DNA from: Fimbriiglobus ruber
GTDB lineage: Bacteria; Planctomycetota; Planctomycetia; Gemmatales; Gemmataceae
Reading direction: 5' to 3'
Length of the DNA stretch: 64,000 nt
Assembly (NCBI RefSeq): GCF_002197845.1
Contig: NZ_NIDE01000008.1
Location: forward strand, 496,001 to 560,000
The stretch's first letter is position 1. Every line of letters starts with the position of its first letter. The position numbers and the translations under genes were made by a program. This document shows positions 33,454-41,808 of this stretch, piece by piece. The notes below the pieces were generated by a model. The model had not been told where the DNA came from. It saw only the letters and a list, made by a program, of their open reading frames with translations, and did not search any database.

Positions 33454-34460
33454 CGACCGCGACGATCGAATCGCCCGCCACGACCGGGACGCGGTTCCAC
33501 GTCGGTTTACACGTGGCCGATCTGGGTAGGGCCGTCCAGTTCTACCGCGTCCTCCTCGGCGTTCCCCCGGCCAAACACTTCGACGACTACGCGAAGTTCG
33601 AGTTGGCCGTGCCGCCGCTCGTGATCGCGCTGTACCCCAGCCCGCAGCAAGCGGGTGGGGCGCTCAACCACGTCGGCCTACGCTACCCGGACTCGGGAGC
33701 ACTGGTCGAAGTCCAGCGCCGTCTGGAAGAGGCCGGCATCGCGACCCAGCGGCAGGAGGGCGTCGAGTGCTGCTACGCCCGCCAGACGAAGTTTTGGGTG
33801 ACCGACCCGGACCGGACGCTGTGGGAAATCTACACCCTCCACGAAGACACCGAGCACTCGGGCTTCGACGACCCGCCGGCCATGCAAACGGCCCCCACGG
33901 CCGTCTGGCAGCACCGCATCACCGACCCGTTACCCGAACGCATCCCACATTCCGACGGTAGCCTCGACGAAGTGATTCTCGAAGGAACCTTCAACGCTCT
34001 GATTCCGTGCTGGCGACTCTCCCAACTGCTCGCGGACGTCCACCGATCACTGAAGCCGGGAGGCAAGCTGTCGGTCCACGGGTTGGTCGGCGACAAGCCG
34101 TTCCCGGGCGAGCCCAAACTTCCCGGCATTGCGTCGTTGGTTCGCCGCGTGCCGGTCGAAACCGAACCGCTTGGGCAACTCCTCCGCGCCGGCTTCGGCG
34201 GGCTCTTCTACGAAAAGCTCGGCGACATCCACTGCTTCTCGGTGAACGGGGTCGAACTCCGCGAACTTCGATTGCACGGGTGGAAGCCGGGAGCCGCGGC
34301 GGGCAGCTGTCCGGTGATGTACAAGGGGCCGTTCGAGCAGGTGACCGACGAGTGCGGCACCGTTTACCGCCGGGGCGCACGGGTGATGGTGTCCGCCCTG
34401 GTCGCCGGCTGGCTGCGAACCGGCCCGGCCGCCGACCAGTTCACGTTTCTGCCGACTTAG
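33450..34460 (+). CDS. ArsI/CadI-type VOC domain fused to ArsM-like C-terminal region, paralogue 2
   Basis: This 336-residue protein is a tandem paralogue of the upstream gene with the same two-part design. The VOC part keeps the metal ligands H17 (RFHVGLHV), H74 (LNHVGLRY) and E126 (LWEIYT), and the full vicinal pair C107-C108 in ECCYARQTKFWVTDPD. That is the arsenic-binding signature of ArsI. The C-terminal part has SLKPGGKLSVHGLVGD and VMYKGPFEQVTDECGTVYRRG, again without a SAM-binding motif I. With one copy keeping both Cys and the other one, the two products may form an asymmetric pair or differ in substrate. Its stop codon lies inside the 21-bp arm of an inverted repeat. Confidence 0.86.
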   Translation: MTTATIESPATTGTRFHVGLHVADLGRAVQFYRVLLGVPPAKHFDDYAKFELAVPPLVIALYPSPQQAGGALNHVGLRYPDSGALVEVQRRLEEAGIATQRQEGVECCYARQTKFWVTDPDRTLWEIYTLHEDTEHSGFDDPPAMQTAPTAVWQHRITDPLPERIPHSDGSLDEVILEGTFNALIPCWRLSQLLADVHRSLKPGGKLSVHGLVGDKPFPGEPKLPGIASLVRRVPVETEPLGQLLRAGFGGLFYEKLGDIHCFSVNGVELRELRLHGWKPGAAAGSCPVMYKGPFEQVTDECGTVYRRGARVMVSALVAGWLRTGPAADQFTFLPT

Positions 34461-34539
34461 AGCCTATCCCAGAACCCATAAATCATCCCGGATTCGACCG
34501 GAATAGTGATGTTTTTCCGGGTTCTGGGATAGGCTCTAA
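34457..34539. repeat. 83-bp palindromic element with 21-bp perfect arms
   Basis: TTAGAGCCTATCCCAGAACC at 34457-34476 (plus one more C) recurs inverted at 34519-34539. The ends resemble terminal repeats of IS5-like elements, so this is either a tiny MITE or a leftover pair of IS ends with the middle lost. It includes the stop codon of the upstream gene and can also fold as a terminator. Confidence 0.65.
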
Positions 34540-35224
34540 GGACGACTCGACGGATCACATCCCGATTCCGGGAGTGGAAGACCTGTCGGGAACGTTCTTC
34601 GGCCTCGCTTCTGGGGAACGTCTCGTTCGGTCGATCCGAGCGCACGACCGCGCAGAAACCCGCCCGGCCGGCGCGTGCAAGTCGATGCCCGTCGACGAAA
34701 CGCGGTCCACGGCGCCGACATTTTTCGCCGCAGTGATATCGTCGTCCGTCCACTGTCAGAAAACGCGCTGCAAGGCGCAAAAAGCGCAAAAACCCCCTCG
34801 GGCCCAGCTTTCGAGGCCCCGCCGGTCCCGTCCCACCGGTGTCCGGGGTTAATCTGAGGTGGGAGGGGCGGTTCGATCCGCTTGGGAACCCGCGGGTCCG
34901 GACCGTGTCGGCCGGTCACGGCCCTTGGTCCGGACGGGAGAGAACGATCCCGAATGTTCTCCGAACGCGATTGCTGGGAACTTATCTTTCGGCCAATCCT
35001 CAATGCGTTCGCGCCACACCTGTGATGACTGATGAGGGGCGCGTTTTGGTGGTTGGACTCGCGAACACCGGCATAGTCGCAGGTGCCTCCGCGGATCTCA
35101 ATCACTCATATTAATATCATTGGTGCGAATGTCTAGCAGGACGACCCGGTGCGATTGTTCGCTCGAATACAGATCAGATTTACGAACGAGAACCCGAGAG
35201 GTGGTTAGCCGCGAGGTGTGAAAA
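34540..35224. other. Long intergenic region, nothing recognised
   Basis: About 685 bp lie between convergent genes. Open frames here have erratic composition and no family similarity. No tRNA fold was seen. It may be the remains of lost genes. Confidence 0.5.
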
Positions 35225-35254
35225 AATCCGCCCCGGGGTATCCCGGGGCGGATT
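35225..35254 (-). terminator. Rho-independent terminator
   Basis: AATCCGCCCCGGG pairs with its complement around a short loop, and on the reverse strand it is followed by a T6 run. It lies 36 bases past the stop of the DUF1559 gene. Confidence 0.85.
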
Positions 35255-35290
35255 CAGATGGGCGAACAGCGGACCGCAAGAAGCTGTGGT

Positions 35291-36220
35291 TTACCAGTCG
35301 GAACCGAGGACGTTCCCGTCGGCGGGTGTCAGGGCGTTTTGCCACGTCGCTTGGCTAATGCTCGAACTCACCCCGCGGACGCTTCCGTCCATCAAGCCGA
35401 CGAGAACCTGCCCGGTGTGTCCTGAATTGGCCCACATCTTGTTGGCAGTCGCGGACGTCACCCCGGTCTGCGGTACACCGAAGGCACCAGCCGCGTTCGC
35501 GCTGAAATTGCGCGTATTTGCGATCGCGGGAGTCCAAGTGGGCGACCAGTCAATCCCCGGATACGCCCACAGGTTTCCGTTACCGCCGCCGGCTGCAGTA
35601 ACGGACAGCTGTTCGGCGAACCCCACGGTGTTCGACGTCCCGTCTGGAATGTTGCCGATGTTATATTGCGGGGCGTCACAATCCCCACCGGCCCGTACCG
35701 TGCCGAACATCTGCTGGTTGGCACTGTAACAGGACGCAGCCCACGCGCCCACTTGGTTTCCAGCAAAGCCGCCGCTGACGGTAAAGTCAGACGGACACAG
35801 GTAGGTTTTGATCACCGTCGTCCGAGTGACCGTGGTCCCATTCCCGTCCCAGGTATCGGCAGGTGTCGAGATCGCAATGGCATAAAGAGAGTTCTGCTCG
35901 ACGAACGGCAACAAGGTGATCAAGATGATCCCTTGGTAGTTCCCGTACTTCGGCGCACCGGTGCTACTGGTCAGCGCCGGGAGCTGGCTGTAAGTCCCGG
36001 CATAGTTCTGGACCGCCAGACCGAGTTGCTTGATATTGTTCGAGCAAGTCGACCGCGCGGCGGCCTCGCGGACCTTCTGGACCGCGGGCAGAAGCAACCC
36101 GATCAAGATGGCAATGATGGCGATGACGACCAGCAATTCGATCAGCGTAAACCCGGACCAGCGACGCGACCGGAGGCTTTTGAGCGACGCACCGCGCGCC
36201 CTCGACAAATTGAGCGACAT
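35291..36220 (-). CDS. DUF1559 prepilin-like protein
   Basis: This 309-residue protein has a type IV prepilin-like N-terminus: a basic leader, then GFTLIELLVVIAIIAILIGLLLPAVQ (cleavage expected before F). The DUF1559 core follows: CSNNIKQLGLAVQNYAGTYSQLP, then IPDGTSNTVGFAEQLS and the C-terminal VGLMDGSVRGVSSSIS. Planctomycetes carry many copies, thought to be secreted pseudopilins or surface proteins. It stands alone with a clear terminator downstream. Compare the interrupted relative at 17838-20666, which lacks the prepilin leader. Confidence 0.93.
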   Translation of the reverse strand: MSLNLSRARGASLKSLRSRRWSGFTLIELLVVIAIIAILIGLLLPAVQKVREAAARSTCSNNIKQLGLAVQNYAGTYSQLPALTSSTGAPKYGNYQGIILITLLPFVEQNSLYAIAISTPADTWDGNGTTVTRTTVIKTYLCPSDFTVSGGFAGNQVGAWAASCYSANQQMFGTVRAGGDCDAPQYNIGNIPDGTSNTVGFAEQLSVTAAGGGNGNLWAYPGIDWSPTWTPAIANTRNFSANAAGAFGVPQTGVTSATANKMWANSGHTGQVLVGLMDGSVRGVSSSISQATWQNALTPADGNVLGSDW

Positions 36221-36409
36221 GCGACACCTTCTGGATTAGAGGACGAATACCCGGTTAAAAAGGACAATGACTTTCTGATACTTCAACAGACTTGAAACTC
36301 GGTGACACCCGTTTCGTTACCGGCTCGAAAAAAGTGTCATACACCATGCTTGTATCGTAGAAAATCTGTCAAGTCAACAAATAAGTCGGCGTTCATGGGA
36401 AGAAAAATG

Positions 36410-36828
36410 GGTTCTCCGCCAAGTTCGCTGATCGGGCCTTGCGCGGGGAGCCGAAGCGGTCGAGGGCGCGCAGGCGGAAGAAGTGGCGGAAATTGACCAT
36501 CCCGAACGCCCGCCACGGGATGGCACGCAACCCATGGTTGAACCACTCCGGCCGACCGTTACTCGACCGCCACACGAAGTAATTGGCGATCGTGCCCATC
36601 CAATTGCCCAGCGTCTTGGTCTTGCGGAATGCCGCCAACCCTCCGTTCCGTCGCGAGGACCCGCTTCATCCTCTTCCGGACCCAGCCCGCGCTCCCAGCC
36701 CGCGCTGGATCTCCCGGCGAGCCGCGGTCAGCTGCTGGAAGTTCTTCATGATGGACGTGGAAGCGATCGATCGTCACCCGCACGCCTTTTCTCCGTCGCG
36801 CTCAGCTCAGCGAACTTGGCGGAGAACC
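36410..36828 (-). mobile_element. Internally deleted ISL3-like element with decayed transposase end
   Basis: GGTTCTCCGCCAAGTTCGCT begins a 22-bp arm at 36410-36431 that is repeated inverted at 36807-36828. Between them, on the reverse strand, are pieces of an ISL3-type transposase C-terminus in several frames: VTIDRFHV, KRMKRVLAT, and AFRKTKTLGNWMGTIANYFVWRSSNGRPEWFNHGLRAIPWRAFGMVNFRHF. The N-terminal two thirds, with the zinc finger and first catalytic residues, are absent. No matching 8-bp duplication flanks the element, so it is old or rearranged. Confidence 0.72.
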
Positions 36829-36944
36829 AAATTTCCAAAAGAGCCCTCGCCGCTCGGGCAAATTGCCGATAATAAAGATAAACATGGTGACCTTTGACTC
36901 GGTTGCTCTTTACTGAAGGACTTTGAACACCGAAAAGGATGGTT

Positions 36945-37424
36945 ATGCACCGGTTACCCTCTCCCCTGGTGACCGCCTCGTTAGCTGTGATCGCTCTGTT
37001 CAGTTTGGCGGCCATCGACCCGTTGCGCTGGCGCGACGCCGTCGATAGTGCCGCATCGAGCGAGGCTGACGCGGCCCGAACCAAGATGACACTCGAACGC
37101 CAGAGCCAGACCATCGACATGCGACTGGCCCATAAAAACGCCCTGATCGACGATTTGCTTGCGGGCCACCGGACTCTGGCCGACGTGGCGACGGAATTCG
37201 TCCGGCTCGAACGGCTCCCGCCGTCGTACTTCGGCGTGCTGAAGACCAAATACCCGGCCGCCTCGGACGAAGAGTCCGCGGCCAACAGTGTGTTCGAGTT
37301 CGTCAACCTGCACCGGCTAACGCCCCAGGAGGAAGCCCGGGCGTTGGTGCGCCTGCGACTCGAATTCCAGAAAACTTACGGGCACCCTCCGCGCCCGACC
37401 TGGAAAGACCACGACGTGCACTGA
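36945..37424 (+). CDS. Small membrane-anchored or exported protein upstream of the sulfate importer
   Basis: A 159-residue protein starts MHRLPSPLVTASLAVIALFSLAAI, a signal peptide or anchor. A charged helical domain follows with LAHKNALIDDLLAGHRTLADVATEFVRLERLPPSYFG and RLTPQEEARALVRLRLEFQKTYG. No family is recognised. It ends 26 bp before the sulfate-binding protein gene, in the same direction, so it is probably the first gene of that operon. A role in the importer is possible but not shown. Confidence 0.72.
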   Translation: MHRLPSPLVTASLAVIALFSLAAIDPLRWRDAVDSAASSEADAARTKMTLERQSQTIDMRLAHKNALIDDLLAGHRTLADVATEFVRLERLPPSYFGVLKTKYPAASDEESAANSVFEFVNLHRLTPQEEARALVRLRLEFQKTYGHPPRPTWKDHDVH

Positions 37425-37450
37425 CCACCGTCACGGGAGCGAAGCGGGCC

Positions 37451-38473
37451 ATGTGGAAAAAAGTGCTGCTCTGTGCCGTGGCCGTTTACGTGCTCGCGGC
37501 GGCTGGCTGGGTCGTTTCGGCCGGCGTGGTTCGGTCCCGGGCCGAGGTCGAACTCCTCAACGCCGCATGCGACCCTACTCGTGAGTTGTGGCGCGACCTG
37601 AACGCCCGATTCATCACCCGTTACGAGCAGGAGCGCGGCGCGAAGGTCGTAATCCGCCAGTCGCACGGCGGGTCGGGCAGCCAGGCGCGGGCGGTCATCG
37701 ACGGGCTCGGGGCCGACGTGGCCACGCTCGCCCTCTTTTCGGATACGGACGCGATCCGGAAGGCCGGGTTGATCGACGAGGGGTGGGAAAGTCGGCTGCC
37801 GAACCGCTCGCTCCCGTTCGTCTCGACGATCGTGTTTGTGGTCCGCAAGGGGAACCCGAAGAACGTCCACGACTGGCCCGATCTGGTCCGGCCGGGCGTC
37901 GAGGTGATTACCCCGAATCCGAAAACTTCCGGTAACGGGAAGTGGAGCTTTCTCGCCGCGTGGGGGGCGATCCGGCACAAGGGCGGGTCGGAAGACGAAG
38001 CCCGCGACTACGTGACCCAACTCTACCGCCAGGTGCCGATCCTCGACGCTGCCGCCCGCGGGGCCACGATGACGTTCGCCACCAAGCGCCAGGGCGACGT
38101 TCACCTGACCTGGGAGAACGAGGCGTTCCTGGAAGTTCAGGAAGCGGCCGGCGAACTGGAGATCGTCTACCCGCCGGCGAGCGTACTCGCCGAGCCCCAT
38201 GTGGCGGTGGTGAGCGCGAACGTCCGCCGGAAGGGGACCAAGGTCGTCGCCGAGGCGTACATGAACTTCCTCTACACGGAGGAAGCCCAGGAGATCATGG
38301 CCCACCACTACTACCGGCCGACCGATCCGGCCGTGTGGAAGAAGGTGGAAAGCCAGTTCCCGAAGATCGACCTGTTCCCGTTCGCGACGGTCGGGCCGAC
38401 GTGGGACGTGATCCAGAAGCGATTCTTCGCGGAAGGCGGAGTCTTCGACCAGATTTACGCGCGGAAGCCGTAG
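37451..38473 (+). CDS. Sulfate/thiosulfate ABC transporter substrate-binding protein
   Basis: This 340-residue periplasmic protein has an N-terminal helix (LLCAVAVYVLAAAGWVVSAGV). The Sbp/CysP blocks are ELLNAACDPTRELWRDLN, IRQSHGGSGSQARAVIDGLGADVATLA, NPKTSGNGKWSFLAAWG and TWENEAFLE, followed by a C-terminal YRPTDPAVWKK. The SHGGSGSQ loop forms part of the oxyanion site in known sulfate-binding proteins. It should capture sulfate or thiosulfate and hand it to CysTW. A 233-bp gap with a long inverted repeat separates it from cysT. Confidence 0.92.
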   Translation: MWKKVLLCAVAVYVLAAAGWVVSAGVVRSRAEVELLNAACDPTRELWRDLNARFITRYEQERGAKVVIRQSHGGSGSQARAVIDGLGADVATLALFSDTDAIRKAGLIDEGWESRLPNRSLPFVSTIVFVVRKGNPKNVHDWPDLVRPGVEVITPNPKTSGNGKWSFLAAWGAIRHKGGSEDEARDYVTQLYRQVPILDAAARGATMTFATKRQGDVHLTWENEAFLEVQEAAGELEIVYPPASVLAEPHVAVVSANVRRKGTKVVAEAYMNFLYTEEAQEIMAHHYYRPTDPAVWKKVESQFPKIDLFPFATVGPTWDVIQKRFFAEGGVFDQIYARKP

Positions 38474-38490
38474 GTATGGGCTGGAGGTAG

Positions 38491-38652
38491 CCCCCGGTGT
38501 CCCCGGGCTCCCGCCCGGGTCTACGTTAGGCCGCCCCGGAGGGGCGGAAGGCGCCAACGGACAGGACGAGATCGTTGCCAGAAAAACCTGATTTCCCGCC
38601 CCTCCGGGGCGGCCTAACGTAGACCCGGGCGGGAGCCCGGGGACACCGGGGG
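38491..38652. repeat. Perfect 57-bp inverted repeat inside the sulfate operon
   Basis: The arm 38491-38547 (starting CCCCCGGTGTCCCCGGG) is exactly complementary to 38596-38652, with a 48-nt loop. Each arm also holds a smaller palindrome around CCCGGGC. The RNA would fold into an extremely stable hairpin between the binding-protein and permease genes. It could lower expression of the downstream genes, protect the upstream mRNA 3' end, or simply be a MITE-type insertion; no flanking duplication is clear. Confidence 0.8.
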
Positions 38653-38705
38653 CCGACTGCAACCCGGGCCGGCCTAACGGACATTGATGGCACCAGGAGT
38701 GCGGA

Positions 38706-39530
38706 ATGAGTACGGTCGGGCGGAACGTGCTGCCGGGGTTCTCGCTGGGGCTGGGGTACACGGTGATGTACCTCACGATCCTGGTGCTGATCCCGCTCGC
38801 GGCCTGCTTCCTGAAGGCGTCCGAACTGAGCCCGGAAGAGTTCCTGGCAGCAGTTTGGACGCCGCGGGCGCGGGCGGCTTACGGGCTTACGTTTACTGCC
38901 TCCCTCGCCGCGGCCGTCATCAACGTCGTGATCGGGCTTATCGTGGCGTGGACACTGGTTCGCTACGATTTCCCGTTCAAGCGATTCATCGACGCGCTCG
39001 TGGACGTGCCGTTCGCCTTGCCCACGTCGGTCGCCGGATTGGTGTACGCGGGACTCTACGTTAAGGACGGCTGGCTCGGCCAGTTCCTCGTACCGCTCGG
39101 GATCGAAGGCGCGTACTCGCGGTTGGGGATCATCCTCGTACTCGTCTTCACCGGCTTCCCGTTCGTGGTGCGGACGGTGCAACCCGTCCTCGAAGACTTG
39201 GACGCCGAGACGGAAGAGGCGGCCGCGGTCCTCGGGGCGAACCGGTGGCAGACGTTCCGCCGGGTAATCGTCCCGACGCTGCTGCCGCCGGCCTTGACCG
39301 GATTCACGCTGGCGTTCGCCCGCGCGATCGGCGAGTACGGGTCGGTCATCTTTATTTCCAGCAACATGCCGTACCAGACGGAAATCGCCCCGGTATTGAT
39401 CGTGGCCCGCCTCGAAGAGTTTTCGTACCGTGAGGCGGCGGCCATCGCGGTCGTCCTCCTGTCGTTCTCGTTCGTCCTGCTGGCGATCATCAACCTTCTG
39501 GAACGGTGGAGCAAACGCCATGACGGCTGA
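38706..39530 (+). CDS. cysT: Sulfate ABC transporter permease CysT
   Basis: This 274-residue permease has about six helices (LGYTVMYLTILVLIPLAACFL at the start, IINLL at the end). The ABC inner-membrane motif EEAAAVLGANRWQTFRRVIVPTLLPPAL is the coupling helix that contacts CysA. It forms the channel with CysW. The start ATG follows GGAGTGCGG. Its stop overlaps the start of cysW. Confidence 0.93.
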   Translation: MSTVGRNVLPGFSLGLGYTVMYLTILVLIPLAACFLKASELSPEEFLAAVWTPRARAAYGLTFTASLAAAVINVVIGLIVAWTLVRYDFPFKRFIDALVDVPFALPTSVAGLVYAGLYVKDGWLGQFLVPLGIEGAYSRLGIILVLVFTGFPFVVRTVQPVLEDLDAETEEAAAVLGANRWQTFRRVIVPTLLPPALTGFTLAFARAIGEYGSVIFISSNMPYQTEIAPVLIVARLEEFSYREAAAIAVVLLSFSFVLLAIINLLERWSKRHDG

Positions 39531-40470
39531 CGCCCACGGCCACTCCACCGGGGCCGTCCTCGACGCCCCGGCTCCCGACGCCCCGCCATCGTCCGCGGGC
39601 GCTCCCCGGACGCACCGGGCGACCTCCGACCCGTGGTACGTTCGTTGGAGCCTGACGGGCCTGACGCTCGGCATCGTCGGGTTGCTCATCGTCGTGCCGC
39701 TCGCCAACGTCTTTTACCAGGCGCTGGCGAAAGGGGTGGCGGTCTACTGGGACAACCTGGTCAACAACGCGGACACCCGGCACGCGATCTTCCTGACGCT
39801 GATGGTCGCGCCGGTCGCGGTGGCCATGAACGTGGTCTTCGGCATCGCCTCGGCGTGGGTCATCGCCCGGTTCCGGTTCCCCGGGCGGGCGATCCTGACG
39901 ACGCTGATCGATCTGCCGTTCTCGGTCTCGCCGGTCGTCGCCGGCCTGGTCTTCGTGTTATTGTTCGGCCTCCAGGCCCCGGGCGGCGTCTGGCTGCGGG
40001 ACCACGGGTACCAGATCATTTTCAGCCCTCCGGGTTTGGTCCTCGCGACGGCGTTCGTGACGTTCCCGTTCGTCGCCCGCGAGTTGATTCCAGTTCTGGA
40101 GGCGGTCGGCCCGGACGAGGAAATGGCGGCCCGGAGCCTGGGCGCGTCCGGTTGGCAGATGTTCTGGCGGATCACGCTGCCGAACATCAAGTGGGGGCTG
40201 TTGTACGGCGTCATCCTGTGCAACGCCCGGGCGATGGGCGAGTTCGGGGCCGTGTACGTGGTGTCCGGGCGGATCGGCGGGCAGACGGACACGATGCCGC
40301 TGCGGGTGGAGAAGTTGTTTCAGGAGTACAACACGCCGGCCGCGTACGCGCTCGCGTCGGTCCTGACGATGTTGTCCCTGGTGACGTTGGTTCTCAAGGT
40401 CGGCATCGAGCGGAAACTCCGGCAGGAACAGGCGCGGCCGACTACCGTGGCCGAGGAGACCATCGCGTGA
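39520..40470 (+). CDS. cysW: Sulfate ABC transporter permease CysW
   Basis: This 316-residue permease starts at ATG 39520, overlapping the end of cysT by 11 bases. A ~45-residue Pro/Ala-rich cytoplasmic leader precedes the first helix ([22 protein letters not shown]). The coupling motif is [29 protein letters not shown], and the family block [36 protein letters not shown] is present. The extended N-terminus is longer than in enterobacterial CysW. The stop overlaps the GTG of cysA. Confidence 0.93.
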   Translation: MTADAHGHSTGAVLDAPAPDAPPSSAGAPRTHRATSDPWYVRWSLTGLTLGIVGLLIVVPLANVFYQALAKGVAVYWDNLVNNADTRHAIFLTLMVAPVAVAMNVVFGIASAWVIARFRFPGRAILTTLIDLPFSVSPVVAGLVFVLLFGLQAPGGVWLRDHGYQIIFSPPGLVLATAFVTFPFVARELIPVLEAVGPDEEMAARSLGASGWQMFWRITLPNIKWGLLYGVILCNARAMGEFGAVYVVSGRIGGQTDTMPLRVEKLFQEYNTPAAYALASVLTMLSLVTLVLKVGIERKLRQEQARPTTVAEETIA

Positions 40471-41525
40471 GTATTACCGCCCGCAGCGTGAACAAGAAGT
40501 TTGGAAACTACACGGCCCTCGACAACGTGACGCTGGACGTGCCCGAAGGCGAACTGCTCGCCCTGCTCGGGCCGTCCGGCTCCGGGAAGACGACCCTCCT
40601 GCGCGTCATCGCCGGGCTTGAAACGCCGGACAGCGGGAGCGTTCACCACCTCGAAGACGACGTGACCCGGCACTCGGCCAAGGACCGCAACTTCGGCTTC
40701 GTCTTCCAGCACTACGCGCTCTTCCGGCACATGAGCGTGGCCGAGAATGTCGCGTTCGGGCTCCGCGTCCGCGGGTGGGCGTCCGCGGACGTGAACAAGC
40801 GGGTGAGCGAGTTGCTCGCCCTCGTCCGCCTGGAAAACCTCGGCTCCCGCTACCCCGCCCAGTTGTCCGGCGGCCAGCGACAGCGGGTGGCCTTGGCCCG
40901 GGCACTGGCGGCCCGGCCGCGGGTATTACTGCTCGACGAACCATTCGGTGCCCTCGACGCCCGCGTGCGGGCCGAACTCCGCCAGTGGCTCCGGAACCTG
41001 CACAACGAGGTGCCGGTGACGACGATCTTCGTGACGCACGACCAGGAAGAGGCGTTCGAAGTCGCCGACCGCGTGGTGGTCATGCACCGCGGCAAGGTCG
41101 AGCAGGCGGGGACGCCGGAGGAAGTGTTTGAACACCCGGCCAACGCTTTCGTGATGGACTTCCTCGGGCAAGTGAACGTGTTCCACGGCCGGATTCACGA
41201 CGGCAAAGCGATCGTCGGCCGGTGGGAACTGGACGTCCCCGAGTACCGGAGCTACGCGAACGGCCCGGCCCGGGTCTACGTCCGCCCACACGAACTCGAC
41301 CTGACGACCCACGCGAACGGCGACCCGGCCCTGGCGGCCCTGGTGTCGCACGTCAACCCGGCCGGCGCGATCACGCGGGTGCGGGTCTCGGTTAAGGAGT
41401 TCGGGATCGATCTGAACGTCGACCTGACGGCCGCCCGGTACGCGGAACTGCGGATCAAGAAGGGGGACAACGTGTACGTCTCACCGCGCCGCGTCAGGGT
41501 GTTCGAATCGGACTACGCGATCTAA
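40467..41525 (+). CDS. cysA: Sulfate ABC transporter ATP-binding protein CysA
   Basis: This 352-residue ATPase starts at GTG 40467 ([13 protein letters not shown]). Walker A is GPSGSGKTT at 35-43, the ABC signature LSGGQ at 133-137, and Walker B VLLLDEP at 153-159. The switch His is in [11 protein letters not shown]-terminal regulatory region of ~110 residues follows ([13 protein letters not shown]). The protein powers sulfate/thiosulfate uptake with CysTW. The gap to the encapsulin gene is 283 bp in the same direction, so a separate promoter for the encapsulin unit is likely. Confidence 0.95.
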   Translation: MSITARSVNKKFGNYTALDNVTLDVPEGELLALLGPSGSGKTTLLRVIAGLETPDSGSVHHLEDDVTRHSAKDRNFGFVFQHYALFRHMSVAENVAFGLRVRGWASADVNKRVSELLALVRLENLGSRYPAQLSGGQRQRVALARALAARPRVLLLDEPFGALDARVRAELRQWLRNLHNEVPVTTIFVTHDQEEAFEVADRVVVMHRGKVEQAGTPEEVFEHPANAFVMDFLGQVNVFHGRIHDGKAIVGRWELDVPEYRSYANGPARVYVRPHELDLTTHANGDPALAALVSHVNPAGAITRVRVSVKEFGIDLNVDLTAARYAELRIKKGDNVYVSPRRVRVFESDYAI

Positions 41526-41808
41526 CGGCGACCGGGGTATGTGCGGGAGATCACAGCCTGCCCCGAAATGAGCAGTACAAGATTCCAGGTATCTATGTAA
41601 ACTACGGCTCGGACGTCTTTGGTTTTTGGTTACAAGTCCTCTCCAGCGTCGGTCCAGAGCAAGCGTAGTGTCCTGGGATTCGTTCCCGGGCAGTCTGTCT
41701 GAGTGTGTTTTGATGCCCTTACTGTAAGGGGCGGTACGTTTACGTAGACAGTGGTCGCGGAATATCTCGATAACAGGGTCTTACTCACTACGAACGCAGG
41801 GACGAACC

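Noticed and set aside
34536-35105. 189-codon open frame between convergent genes
   Set aside because: It begins inside the 83-bp repeat region, is Arg/Ser/Pro-rich without motifs and has no ribosome site.
37376-38776. 466-codon open frame on the reverse strand
   Set aside because: It is antisense to the sulfate-binding protein and passes through the 57-bp inverted repeat.
39633-41525. 630-codon frame covering cysW and cysA
   Set aside because: Its first 280 codons are out of frame with cysW; only the part from GTG 40467 is the CysA protein.
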